Part shown: in pieces, positions 12,088-21,779 of the stretch
Position numbering within the stretch: the stretch's first letter is position 1
Layout: the number at the start of each line of letters is the position of its first letter
DNA from: Eudorina sp. 2006-703-Eu-15
Lineage: Eukaryota; Chlorophyta; Chlorophyceae; Chlamydomonadales; Volvocaceae
DNA: 64,000 nucleotides
Assembly (NCBI GenBank): GCA_003117195.1
Contig: BDSI01000141.1
Coordinates: forward strand, 236,531 to 300,530
Reading direction: 5' to 3'
The notes under the pieces: model-generated
The model's database searches: none
Told to the model about the DNA's origin: nothing
What the model saw: only the letters and a program-made list of their open reading frames with translations
Program-made: the position numbers and the translations under genes

Positions 12088-13514
12088 CCGGGGTCGGGGT
12101 CGGGGTCGGGGTCGGGGCCGGGGTCGGGGTCGGGGTCGGGGCCGGGGTCGGGGTCGGGGTCAGGTTCAGTCCCTGGGCTGGTTTCCTCCCTGGATGACTG
12201 GCTGAGGTGCTCACAGCCCGGAGCCAGCTGCCCGGAGCCAGTCGGGGGCGGCGACCCGCAGACGGAACCCGCCGGACCCGCCGGAGAACCAGCCCGGGAC
12301 TGGCCAGGAGAGGGGGCATTGACAGGGTCGCTGCCGCCGCCGCCGCCGCAGCAGCAGCAGCCGCAGCAGCCGCAGCAGCCACTGCAGCCGCAGCAGCAGC
12401 AGGCGGTGCGGGACAACCCGCAGTACCGCCCGGTGCGGGACGAGCAGCGGCGGCGGCTCCCCTCACATGCTGCTGCTGCTGCTGCTGACATCGTAGCAGG
12501 GGCCGGGGCGGCAGGCAGGGGTGAAGGCCCGGGGGGAGAGCGCGACAGAGGCGGAGTCGAGGGTGGTGACGGCGGCGGGGCCGGGGGCGGGGCCGGGGGC
12601 GGGGGCGGCAGCAGAGGGACTGCCGGCGATGAGGCGGACAGGTCGGTCGGCGTCGCTGAGGTCGGTCCATTTGCTGGGGGCCATGGGGCGTCTCCGGTGC
12701 CGGCGCCGGGTCCGGGTCCGGGTCCGAGTCCGGGTAGGGCCCCAACGGGACCGCCGGGGCCCCAGCCTCCGAGGGGCGGTGACGGAAGCGCCCAAGCAGC
12801 GCCCACCGCTGCTGCTACCGCTGCTGCAGCTACTGCTGCTGCTACTACGGCGAATACATCTATCCCAGGTTGCCCTGCTACAGCCGCTGACTGGTCGCAG
12901 CTGGAGGTGGACGAGCGGGTGCTGGCGGAGCTGCCCTGGCAGATACGGGAGGTGAGCTGTCGGTCGGGGGTGGCTCGCTGGGGCCGCGGATTCAGAGGGA
13001 GGGGACTCCGGCAGGGTGTGGGAGGGTCCAGGAGCGATCCGGCACCCCAGGTACGGCAGCTGCGGTCTATATCTCCTTGGACCTTCCTCCCCCTTTGGGT
13101 ACCTGCGGTGTGTGTGTGTGTGGGGGGGGGGGGACATCGGGGGGTTCCGCTCCTGCGACGGAGTGACAGGCGGGTGTGGGGCCACGGGCCAGCCATGTCC
13201 CTTCCCGCGGGTTTTCCACGTGGCGCAGTTTCCCCGGGTGACCGCCCGCTGCGTCCCCGTCCGCGTCTCTGTCCCCGGCCCCGTCCATGTTCCCCATCCG
13301 CGCACAGGAGGTGCGGCGGCAGATCTGGGCGGCGGCGGGCCGGGCCGATTCCGCGGCCGGAGGACGCAGCGGCCGAGGGCAGCGCGCGCCGTCCGCGTCT
13401 CAGGGCCGGGGGACGGGCACGAAGAGACGTCGGGAGGGCAGCTCGGCTGGGGGCCAGCAGCAGCAGCAGCAGCAGCAGCAGCTGGACATCCGCCGCTTCC
13501 AAAAACCCGCATGA
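3276..13514 (+). CDS. POLH: DNA polymerase eta (Y-family translesion polymerase), eleven exons
   Basis: Bypasses UV photoproducts in nuclear DNA. Exons: 3276-3347, 3705-3806, 4552-4628, 4879-4990, 5366-5644, 6261-6882, 7373-7516, 8265-8446, 9136-9461, 9714-12951 and 13308-13514. All junctions are GT-AG and in phase, giving 5361 nt and 1786 aa; plant and animal homologues are near 700 aa. The palm motif AHIDLDAFY puts catalytic Asp at residue 17, and SIDEAYLDL puts Asp138/Glu139. [65 protein letters not shown] and [10 protein letters not shown] follow in the order seen in plant Pol eta. Residues from about 700 to 1700 are low-complexity (Gln, Ala, Thr-Ala, Asp-Ala, Gly-Ser/Pro). Near 1704-1730 lies a ubiquitin-binding-motif-like [11 protein letters not shown], and the C-terminus [12 protein letters not shown] resembles a PCNA-interacting motif. 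Exon 10 (3.2 kb) is open throughout but could hide introns. Confidence 0.9.
4215..4365 (+). repeat. 30-bp minisatellite, five copies, in POLH intron 2
   Basis: The unit beginning ggcagagagggtcgcg recurs at 4221, 4251, 4281, 4311 and 4341, an exact 30-bp period with a few substitutions. It is followed by C-rich imperfect repeats (ccccgccgac) at about 4440-4540 just before the exon 3 acceptor. Confidence 0.9.
4796..4850 (+). repeat. Short tandem repeat in POLH intron 3
   Basis: Units of catgtcctgt are repeated about five times with small variants, lying about 30 bp upstream of the exon 4 acceptor at 4878. Confidence 0.8.
8841..9050 (+). repeat. 10-bp minisatellite, about 21 copies, in POLH intron 8
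   Basis: The decamer gccaggtcag is repeated almost perfectly for about 210 bp. Every unit contains AGGT and CAG, so the array is a dense row of GT donor-like and CAG acceptor-like dinucleotides. A pyrimidine-rich tract and the true exon 9 acceptor (ends 9135) follow. Confidence 0.95.
11150..11275 (+). repeat. 12-bp coding repeat (Thr-Ala runs) in POLH exon 10
   Basis: Units of gccacggctact encode repeating Ala-Thr-Ala-Thr in the polymerase eta linker; about nine copies with a few substitutions. Confidence 0.85.
11926..12165 (+). repeat. 6-bp coding minisatellite (Gly-Ser/Gly-Pro) in POLH exon 10
   Basis: About 40 tandem copies of ggggtc or ggggcc, read in frame as Gly-Ser or Gly-Pro pairs within the polymerase eta tail. 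Each unit is a run of four G on the coding strand, so the array is strongly predisposed to G-quadruplex formation (inference). The frame stays open throughout. Confidence 0.95.
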
Positions 13515-13778
13515 GCCTGGGAACACCGCCAATCTTTGTATTGTGCTACCGTATGTCCGTATCCGTGCCATGTATGACGCTCGTACGGGGGCAGCTGATG
13601 ATCATATATGGTCGGGGGGGAGGGGCGCGGAGCGGTACCGGCTGCACGAGCCCCGACAGCACCAGAGAGACGTCGGCGGTCTACGTATCGATGGGCCTTT
13701 GACGGCTCGTTCAGATAGACATCGCTTGGTCTGGCTGGTGATGCCGGGCGGGGGCTCCCCCGACCCCACCCCGCACAC

Positions 13779-13799
13779 TGTAACACTGTAAGACTGTAA
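13779..13799 (+). terminator. Polyadenylation signals of POLH: three TGTAA motifs
   Basis: TGTAA, the polyadenylation motif of Chlamydomonas and Volvox, occurs at 13779, 13787 and 13795 in an 8-bp register, about 265-285 nt after the POLH stop codon. It is the first such cluster downstream and gives a plausible 3' end of the transcript. Confidence 0.6.
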
Positions 13800-13974
13800 C
13801 TGCAGGCGGGCACCGAGTCAGTCTGGGCATGTAACGTTTCTTGGTGGGGGACCACCGCCGGTGCGCTCCAGGTGCGTGCGTTGCTGGGTTGTGGAGGAGA
13901 ATCGCATGTACGGCATCACGCGCGGGTCCGTCATTGGAGCTGACTAGGCGTGTAGGGATACAGGGAAGCAAATC

Positions 13975-14042
13975 ATCCCAACCGTTGTGTAGTTGTGGTA
14001 GCCCAACCGTTGTGTAGTTGTGGTGACCCAACCGTTGTGAGT
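13975..14042 (+). repeat. Short tandem repeat downstream of POLH
   Basis: Three copies of a unit of about 25 bp built around cccaaccgttgtgtagttgtggt. Confidence 0.8.
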
Positions 14043-14361
14043 CTTGGTGCGAGGTCGCCACCAACCCTTGAACCTGGTCGCGGCGGGGGCTCTGCCCCCG
14101 CGCGGGCGCAGACCGCAGAGGAGAGAGGACCTGTCCCGGAGCACACCCACCGCCCCGAGCCTCCGGTATGCGGGCAGCTGCACGGCCACAGGGCAAGGTC
14201 TGACAGACGCTGAGCTGTTGCCGTCTGGGCCGGGGACACCCTGGATGACCTGTATGACACTGCTCCGCCGCCCGCACAGCCTCAACCCGCTATGGTACTC
14301 GTTTGACATCTCCTCCGCCGTTCGGCTGCCCCCGGTCTGTCTGCGCGGGATGATGATCCAC

Positions 14362-15000
14362 TGATGATGATGATGAATGAAAGAATGAACGTTACAGCGG
14401 ATCCCAAAAGGGATCACCGGTGTATACCAGGGCAAGCCCCAGCAGGCCCCACCGCCAAGGCGGCAGGACACCTCCACACCTCAACGACGCACCCAAAAAC
14501 ACACCGGGCCATGATGATGATGATGATGATGATAATCCACTGCCATGGCACGCCTTGTTGAGCGCGGCTGGGTCGAGGAAAATGCGCTGACAGGCTTTCA
14601 AGGACCCCAGAGGCACACCTCGCCACTCACCCGCCGGTCCACGGCCGCAAGCACCAGCGGCCACATCCGCACATGACACGGCAGCCGGGTCCTCCTCTCC
14701 CCCCTTAATATCAACAAAGACAGTGAAACCGCGAAAGTGCAACAAACCGATAACCACCGAGTCTTCCTATCCCCCCCCGCGCTCCGAAGACGGCAAACAG
14801 GAGATGCTGGATGCCGTCTGATTCGCGTCACGCCGGCCCCGTACCCACAGCTCGTCCGCCAGCCCTTTGGCGCGAACCAGTACCGCACATTGGGCCTCTG
14901 GCTCACCACGCAGCGTTAGGACGGGCACAGTCAAAGGCCTCCCCCCGCCCAATCCATACCCCACTGCAACGTGTGCGTGAGGGTGCTTGGCGAGTCAGCG
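14362..15000 (-). mobile_element. Probable L1-type LINE 3' end fragment
   Basis: The minus strand ends in ccgctgtaac (complement of 14391-14400), followed by a simple tail of TCATT and ATC repeats (14362-14390). The same terminal decamer ends the longer L1-type element at 20089-20098, and both have a short GATCCC-type inverted repeat just before it. Broken minus-strand reading frames between about 14430 and 14964 may be the remains of its C-terminal coding region. A second (ATG)n run at 14511-14533 may mark another insertion. Coding identity is not established. Confidence 0.45.
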
Positions 15001-15580
15001 CAGCATGCGTGTCACGCCCCGGGTGTGGCGGCGCCCGGGGAGTGCCCTGATGCGCAAGGGGCGACCCGTTACCAACCCCCGCTTTCTACAAATAAGACGA
15101 TTGCGGACAGACGGGCCCCACAGGGGCGCGAACATGTCATGTGTTGAGAAATGCGAGCCGACCGACCCGACCCGACCATGCGCGTGTCCCTTGGTTCTAG
15201 ATCCTGCCGAATGATGTATTCGCCACGTGGCTGACACGGCCCGCAGCAACACCAGCATTGTGCGGTGCGCTTGTGGGGCCTGCATGGTGCGGCGTGGTGA
15301 CGCCGCGTCTTTTTGCATTGTAGTGAGGAGGCCGCAGCTCGTCCCCAATGGCCCGCGGAGTCTACTCTAATTTCATTCAGCAATAACAATATTGTCACGC
15401 GCAGTCCCTGGGTCCCCCTCCCTCTCCTCCTCCCCTGTCTCATGATTCCTTCTGCAGCAGCCACGGTCCGTGAACCCACACCCTGGGCTTCACAGCCCTT
15501 CTCCAGAAACCCATGTTTGCCAAGGAAAAATGCATTTCAGACCGATCTTGATGCAAGCGGCCATTGTCACTGCCTCTTGT
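15000..15580. other. Intergenic stretch, nothing recognised
   Basis: Moderately GC-rich sequence with only short overlapping frames on both strands. No splice-supported exon, RNA gene or repeat was seen. Confidence 0.4.
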
Positions 15581-15581
15581 A

Positions 15582-15893
15582 TCACTGCCGCTCCTGCCTC
15601 AGCTTAATTGAGGCCATGCTTCCCAGGTAGAACATGATTTGGCATGGCATGGCATGTGTGTCCACCAGCTCCTTGACCTCATGCCAGTCAACGGGGCCGC
15701 GGTTCCTGATGAACCATCGCACGAGGCTGAGGATGCTTGCGGAGTTGGCCGATGCGGACTTGTCGACGTTAGCCCAATTCCAAAGGATGCTGGTCGGTGA
15801 CAGTCCCCCGGGGCAACCCAGACGTAGGCCGCGATAGGTCACGAAGTCCAGTGCGCTGAAAGCCGTCAGGTAAGGTGTGCCATCATCCTGCAA
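15582..15893 (-). CDS. Short unrecognised ORF, possible terminal exon
   Basis: An open frame of 103 codons whose amino-acid composition looks like real protein (for example LTAFSALDFVTYRGLRLG and SILSLVRWFIRNRGPVDW), unlike the low-complexity shadow frames nearby. A CAG acceptor directly precedes the codons for DDGTPYL, so it may be the last exon of a gene whose upstream exons were not identified. It sits about 360 bp downstream of the ankyrin gene on the same strand, so it could also be a separate small gene. No family recognised. Confidence 0.35.
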   Translation of the reverse strand: MQDDGTPYLTAFSALDFVTYRGLRLGCPGGLSPTSILWNWANVDKSASANSASILSLVRWFIRNRGPVDWHEVKELVDTHAMPCQIMFYLGSMASIKLRQERQ

Positions 15894-16254
15894 ATCAAGC
15901 GATTTGTTGTTGCGACCTGGTCAATGAACGGATGAATGCACGTAGTGTCGGTCCTATGGATAGAACGAGCTAAGCGCTGTTCGAGACGAAATAGGTGGAG
16001 CCGCGCAGCAGGCGCAAAGGGAGCTCACGACGCTATAGACATCCAAGCACCCGGCACGCTACGTCACAACGACCAACATACCCTCCGGCGGCACGGCTCA
16101 ACCTGGCCCTGAAGACCCGCACATCCGCCGGAGGTGCCGTACTAGGTATGATACAAGGGCCGAGCATGAGGTCACAGCCCCAATGGTACGACTATGGTAC
16201 GACGTCAGTTGTCACATATAAAGGGCACGTTCCCGATTTGTCTCTAACCAGATC

Positions 16255-17784
16255 TCAAAGCCATCTACGCACCGCCATAGGGCAGCCCTCCGCCACCATC
16301 CACTCCAGCAGCTGCACGTTCCCGGCTGCAACAGCGCGGTTGAAAACCTCCACGCTCCAGGGCAGCGCTCCATGCTCCCGCAGCCACTGCATCAGCTGCA
16401 GACTGCCATGCCCGGCTGCCGTGACAGCCAGCTGTGGATCGCGCAGCGCCAGACGGATCGCCTCCGCAGCTCCCTCCCCTGCCTCGGGCCTCGACAGGCA
16501 CTGAAGCACGTCCACGTGACCGCTGATGACCGCAGACTGCACGGCCTTGGGTTCGACTGAGCAGCCAGCGGCCAGCAGCACGGCCAAAACCTGCACTTTG
16601 CCTGCGGAGGCTGCCTCTGTTGCCAGTTCCGCCGACAGCAGGCCCTGCCACGAGGCCAGCAGGTGCTTCACGACCGGCAGGTTGCCGCTGCTGACGGCGC
16701 GCTGAAGCAGCTCAGCTGGGCTGCAGAGCCCGGCCTGCTCCAAGAGAGCAACGCGCTCCATGGCGTCTGAGCGGTCGAACAAGGCGCCAAACGTGTCTGC
16801 ATCGGGAACGCCCGCCATACAAGAGCCGAAGACGTCCCGAAGCCATTCCAGCTTCGCCCGCCAGTCTTCCGTGGGACTGGCCAGCGCAGCGAAAGCTGGT
16901 TCAGGTCCGCACTCCGCGAGTGCCTTGAACCTTTCGTGTTGGCCAAAGCTGCAGGGGCCAGTTTCCCCGTGGCACCGGTCATAACCGGTTATCCGCTTTA
17001 GCGCCGCCAAATCGAAGCCAAAGGCCATGCACTTCAAGTGGCCAGAATCAGCGACCCAGTCGATGTGCCACAGCTGCAGTAACCACTCGGTGAGCGCTTC
17101 GTGGCCTCCGTGCGCGCTTGCGCGTACTGCGTCACGCAGAACCGATTCCCGTTGTCGATCTCCGGAACGATCTCCGGAACGATCTCCGGGAGGATCTCCG
17201 GGAAGATATGGCAGCAGCTCCTGGCATAGGCCCTCATGGCCACCGCCCGCGGCGGCGATGAAGGCGACCCTTGCGCGCTCGGTACCGTTGCTGTACTGCA
17301 AACTGAGCGTAGCCGACCTTAGTCCGGCGCTTGCGACACACGGGACCAAGGCATCCTCATGTTTGAGCTCAAACCCCTTCTCGCGTAGCCAGTTGCATAT
17401 ATGCTCGTGGCCCATCAGCACGGCGGCCTTGTACACGGCGTTGCTCATTTTCTCGGTCAGCAGCCAACCCGCTGCCGTGATCGCCACCTCCAGGTTAGGG
17501 ATGCTACCGCTGCCGGCCACTAGGCAAATCAGCTGTTGGCGCTGCTTCAAAGAGAGTCCATGGGTGTTGCGCTGGTCTGTCCAGTAAGCGCGAAAGAAAG
17601 CAGGTGGGACCGGTTCCGACAGATGCACGGTCCAGCTCTCCAAGTACTTTCTCGTGACCTTATTCACCCCGCGGAGGTTGAAAACGGCATCATATCTTGG
17701 CAGGAGGCTCGCTAGCCGCACGACCAAGTCGCCCGGCAGAAGCTCCCATACGGAGCCACCATTTACAGACCTTACAGACGACAT
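16255..17784 (-). CDS. Ankyrin-repeat protein with F-box-like N-terminus
   Basis: A single uninterrupted frame of 509 aa starting at ATG 17784. The N-terminus (ELLPGDLVVRLASLLPRYDAV, about residues 14-34) has the LP-x-DL-pattern of an F-box-like motif. From about residue 100 onward, degenerate ankyrin-type units follow, recognisable by repeats such as AAVLMGHEHICNWLREKGF, AVSSGNLPVVKHLL, AVISGHVDVLQCLS and AVAAGNVQLLEWMVAEGCP. Proteins of this design form large families in volvocine algae; function is unknown, and a substrate-adaptor role would be inference. Around residues 192-206 a 12-bp tandem repeat (17155-17210) encodes GDRSGDRSGDR. The frame is intact with no visible intron, so it may be a retrocopy or a genuinely intronless member. 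Confidence 0.75.
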   Translation of the reverse strand: MSSVRSVNGGSVWELLPGDLVVRLASLLPRYDAVFNLRGVNKVTRKYLESWTVHLSEPVPPAFFRAYWTDQRNTHGLSLKQRQQLICLVAGSGSIPNLEVAITAAGWLLTEKMSNAVYKAAVLMGHEHICNWLREKGFELKHEDALVPCVASAGLRSATLSLQYSNGTERARVAFIAAAGGGHEGLCQELLPYLPGDPPGDRSGDRSGDRQRESVLRDAVRASAHGGHEALTEWLLQLWHIDWVADSGHLKCMAFGFDLAALKRITGYDRCHGETGPCSFGQHERFKALAECGPEPAFAALASPTEDWRAKLEWLRDVFGSCMAGVPDADTFGALFDRSDAMERVALLEQAGLCSPAELLQRAVSSGNLPVVKHLLASWQGLLSAELATEAASAGKVQVLAVLLAAGCSVEPKAVQSAVISGHVDVLQCLSRPEAGEGAAEAIRLALRDPQLAVTAAGHGSLQLMQWLREHGALPWSVEVFNRAVAAGNVQLLEWMVAEGCPMAVRRWL

Positions 17785-18690
17785 TTAGAATTTACAACAT
17801 AATTGCTTGTAACTGCTTTAGGTTAAACAAGACGTGTCAGTTTGCACTTGCTGACGGCTGGCTACTGCAGCATAGAGAACGTATAGCAAATTATAAGGTT
17901 CACAGTAACGTCGTTGTGAGAACACGAAAGCAGCATGCCTGCTTTTGATAACACGTAGCGTGCCAACTTCGTCAATGCCGGACAAGTACGATGGCGGGGC
18001 CCAGCCCATATACTTCATACAGCCTCATCGGGGCCTATACTCGGTGTGCCGATATTCGGGGCCTATACTAGGGCCCGATTACATATGCACAAAACGCATT
18101 TTGACCAAAGGGCATCTGTCGTGAACAATAAAATAAAAACCTAGTTTTTGGTAGATTTTGCTTTATTGTAAGCTTTATCGGCGCCCGGGGCTGCAGGGCG
18201 CACTGTTGCACCACCATGGTGTCGGCCGTACGTACCCCACCCTGCACACCTGAAACCTGACCGCATGGAGAAGGGGTTAGGCGCGTAGGATGGTGCGTGG
18301 TGGTGGGGTGCCCCGTTGCGAGGTACCCTGTTGGTGCGTGCGGCCGTCCGTGTCAGGGGTCCCGTATGGGTTGCACGCGGCACCCAAGGGCTGCAGCCTC
18401 ACATGGAGATCCCTTCGGTCCTCCTTCCCAGCTTGCTGTTTTGTCAGGTCGCAATCCAGGCTTATTGTCAGTGAGGTCAGTTCACGATCGAATGGCATTA
18501 CCTGGCATGCATGGGGGCCCCGAACTGTCCGCCGGAAATAGATTGAAATTGTTTGGGGCTCGAGGGGTGGTATGTTCAGGTCAGTGCATGTGCTTCCCGG
18601 GCCGGCGGGGCAGCTGGCGCTGGTCCGAGCAGCATGCGTGAGTTGGGCTATGTAAGCATTGGAGCTGTGGGGTCCTACTTGGGCGCCGGA
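17785..18690. other. Upstream region of the ankyrin gene
   Basis: Contains the presumptive ankyrin promoter. Around 17990-18080 the phrase ggggcctatact is repeated twice. No gene is supported in the remainder. Confidence 0.4.
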
Positions 18691-18940
18691 TGACGAACTG
18701 ATCGTGATGAGATCACAGCTTCACAGGCGACAACCCCTACCAGGGACTGCGAACACCCGCGGGGGGCCCATACAGCCATACCGGCCAACACACCAGGTTA
18801 CCAGCGCACCAGGTTTGTCCCATCTGGAAACCGCGCCAGGCCAACCGAATCGCACGGCGGGGAGGGCGCCGGGATTCGAACCACGGAACGTTGGGCAGAG
18901 TGCCAGTACCGTAGTGCTTTCCCATTAGGCGAACCTGCTT
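18690..18940 (-). mobile_element. tRNA-derived SINE
   Basis: On the minus strand, a tRNA-like head has an A-box-like segment (complement of 18916-18933) and a perfect B-box core GGTTCGAATCCC (complement of 18871-18882) with tRNA-like spacing. It is followed by a non-tRNA body containing acctggtgtgttggccggta. The same body sequence recurs at 29555-29640 on the plus strand, showing that it is interspersed. The acceptor stem does not pair convincingly, so it is not a functional tRNA. Confidence 0.65.
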
Positions 18941-19953
18941 GCTGCAGTTACGTCGGCTTGTTCACACGCAGTTGGTCCGCTTTCCCACTTAGCTACGGTG
19001 GGAGAACTTTACTACATGGTGGTTGGTGGAGTCAATCGATCGTTGGTCATAGGAACGGGACGTCTCAGTCCGGGGCAGCAAGGGCAAAACTGGGCGGCGG
19101 GAATACCTGCTGATCAAATGTGGGGGTTACGACTCTCAGCCATGACACTTAATGGCCAGAGGCATCTCTGCGCCAATCTAACCCCTTGTCGGAATCGATC
19201 GATGACATCCGGCGGACAAAGCACGCCACCCAAAAGCGTCGGAGAACACCCCCCCCCCCAGCCAGAAGGCCGAAAGGAACGGCGACCTGCCCCACCCTTT
19301 CCACCCCTCACACAGTGAGGCACTTGAACGGCCCCTACGTCGCAGATGATAATGTGATCGGTGGCGGGCATGCTGAGGGTCCCTGTGACACAGAGATATC
19401 CGGATGGTCACCTGGCCGGGTCCAACCTGCTGCTGCTGCCGCCCGCCCCGGGGCCGGTCGCTCTCCGGCTGTGCATATGCAGGCGCAATCCAGTCCACCC
19501 ATCCATCCATCCATCCATCCATCATGGGTTGCCGGGAGCGCGGACGGCCGCGTGTGCACCGGGGCGGGTGTATGTGCGGCCGGGCCGGGGCGGTGGGGTG
19601 GGGTAAGTACTGCCCGGGCGAGGCATGGCCCCTCTCCACGAGAGGGCGGGGGGGGGTACTGCGGGCGGTTCAGTCAGTCCGCCTGCCTGACTGGCTGGTT
19701 GGGCCGCCTCACGTCTGTGGCTTTGATGAGGCGGAGAGGTGGTGGTGGTGGTGGGGGCGGCCGCGGACCGCAGCCACAGCTGACCTTCTGTGTAGGGATC
19801 TAGGAATGCGGTGGTGGTGGTGGATGTGAGGTGCGGGTGTCGTGGAAGCTGGCGCTTAGCACTAGGTCTCGCCTGTCCGCCTACCGAGTCCGTTCGAGGT
19901 GGAGGGCGTACGCGGGATAGCAATTTTGGTTCTACGATTCGGAGTGCGCGCGT
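18941..19953. other. Unrecognised region with microsatellites
   Basis: Holds an (ATCC)n microsatellite near 19498-19522 and GGT-rich tracts near 19738-19760 and 19808-19820. Reading frames on both strands are long only because of GC content. At about 19876 the phrase cgcctaccgagtccgt matches the 34-bp repeat unit of the DIRS element at 45.7 kb, so a relic of that family may be present. Confidence 0.4.
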
Positions 19954-20033
19954 GTTGAGTCTGCACGGAGAACAAGGCCATTTGTGCGGCCGGTACGGCG
20001 GGACCCCCCGCTGGCCTCCTGAAAATACCGTCG
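19954..20033 (+). mobile_element. Solo relic of the YqaJ-element terminal repeat
   Basis: About 80 bp closely matching, with several mismatches and short gaps, the outer 80 bp of the 106-bp terminal inverted repeat of the element at 31335-33422, in the orientation of its right end. It stops at the same CGTCG terminus. No partner copy is visible nearby. Confidence 0.75.
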
Positions 20034-20537
20034 CCCGGCCGGCGACTCAAAGCAATATATGTAGGTATGTAGGTATTATTATTAGGATGTTACAGCGGAC
20101 CCCGCGGGTCATCGGTGACAGCCCGGGTGACAGCCGAAGCTTCCTCACCATACACTGCCTAAATGAATAAACGCCACCATGGCGCTCCGGACAGGCTCCC
20201 CAAGTGCACCGAAACACTCCCCGGGTCCACACTACCAGGGAACCACCCCGTTCCTGAGAACCAGCCATGGCAAGGGATAAAGCCCGCTCAGGGGGAGTTA
20301 GCCACCAGGGCGCCCCTATTAGCGAACCACCACCCCCACCAAGGCGGGGTCACTTCTCCAGCGGTGGCCCGTAGTCTTGGAGGGCCACGGGGGCTCGCGA
20401 GTCACCCTCCGGGGCCTGCCCGTACGGTCCCACCTGGCCGAAAAAAACCGCCCACACCTAGCGATAGCTCCACTGGGCGTCACTGCCCTGTCCACCCGCG
20501 GGTTATTATGACAGAATCCCTACTGGGCTTAAGACTC

Positions 20538-21779
20538 CTAGCCTGACGGAACCGGTCCACGGCATACAAGACGACCGTCCTGCACTTTCAGGATGGGGTG
20601 TGTAGCCCCCACCGCTGCCCACCCTTTCACTGGGACTCCCAGCTCAGCAAAGTCGTAGAGTCGGCTCCAAAAGTCTGCCACTGCCCGTCGGGCACCTAGC
20701 CCTTCAGCGTCCCCCAACGGCCGAGGGATCCCGCCCGCGTTCCTGGTCTTCAGGGCTCGCCGGCCCGTTTCCATGGCACTGGTTGCCGCCAAGACGACCA
20801 CGTCCCAGACACATTGTTGCACGCCCACGGGGGGCATTGCGAGCCACACCTGTTGCCTTTGAAGGCTCACCCCTAGCCGTGCCTCGATCTGCGCGACCAC
20901 CGCCTGTGCCACCCCACAGCCCCAAAAATGGTGTTGCCTGGGTGTTTGCCGTATCGCTCCGGCGCCGGGGTACGTCCCGCATCCACACGGGGCCACCGCC
21001 GCCCCCCTCATGTGCGAGTTACCGAGCATCGGGATGCCATCAACCGCCAGTCGCCAATACGCCTCCTTATTGGAGTTTTCCCACTTGGCCTCCGTCCACA
21101 TCCGCTGCATGTTCTCTACTACCTTGGACACCATCCTCGACACTCCTGGCGCAGTATCCTCTACCCCAAGCGCTTCGCAAACAAAGCGTGTGTGCGCCTT
21201 GCGCCTCGCCTCCTCCAGGCTGTGCGACTGCAATGTTGTGCCATACCGCACGGTGTAGTCGTGGAGTGCCACCTTGAGGCCGTTTTGCAGCCTCCATCCC
21301 ATGCGTCTCACCAGCATTTCCGTGACTTCCTCCCTCCCTGGGGGGGTCGCCTCGGTGGGCCCCAGGGTCCCCTCGGCGGCTTCCCACCACCCTTGTGGGA
21401 TGTCTTGCCGGAGCGCTTCTAGGGCCGCCTCACACTCCCTCCACTGGTTCCACTCCTGCCACCCGCCGGCTCCTACCCCCAAACACTCCCTAACAAACCG
21501 TGCCCATCCCCGGCGACGCTGGCGCTGTGCGCGAGCGGTCGGGGGGCTCGCGTCCAGGGTCCTCTCCCATCCATCCGTCGTGTCTCGGAGCCGGGATATC
21601 GCCCGAATCGCTTGCCCAATGGTCCTCAGCGACAAGCATTTGGCAAGGGCGGCATGCCTATGCTCGAGCCCCGGTCGCTCGCCTTGTTGCAGCCCTTGTG
21701 GTAGTAGCGGGTTGCCCCACAGCGGTGTATTCCAGCACCAGCCCCCTGGGGTCAGGGGCTCCTCCTCCACATCGATCAC
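20538..21779 (-). pseudogene. L1-type LINE ORF2, C-terminal part
   Basis: An open frame of 413 codons forming the C-terminal end of a LINE polyprotein. It contains a zinc-knuckle-like cluster (PCGCGTYPGAGAIRQ, then HHFWGCGVAQ) of the kind that follows RT in L1-type elements, then VWDVVVLAATSAMETGRR, and ends at 20538. The upstream part of the same protein lies in another frame (21658-22290), so at least one frameshift separates them near 21.66-21.78 kb. The element is therefore not autonomous as it stands. A related but more decayed fragment is at 37.6-38.1 kb. Confidence 0.65.

Noticed and set aside
10194..13571. Long minus-strand frames opposite POLH exon 10 (for example 10194-11576, 11261-12745, 11904-13571)
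   Set aside because: They are antisense readings of the low-complexity repeats (Pro-Asp, Val-Ala, Pro-Thr runs) with no conserved motif and no splice logic.
9487..13791. A single 1434-codon plus-strand frame taken as one gene
   Set aside because: It runs through POLH intron 9, exon 10, intron 10 and beyond in one frame. Only 9714-12951 is supported by splice sites and by Pol eta motifs; the ends are chance extension in GC-rich DNA.
18860..18940. Functional tRNA gene
   Set aside because: A- and B-box-like segments are present, but the acceptor and anticodon stems do not pair well and the segment is followed by a SINE body repeated elsewhere.
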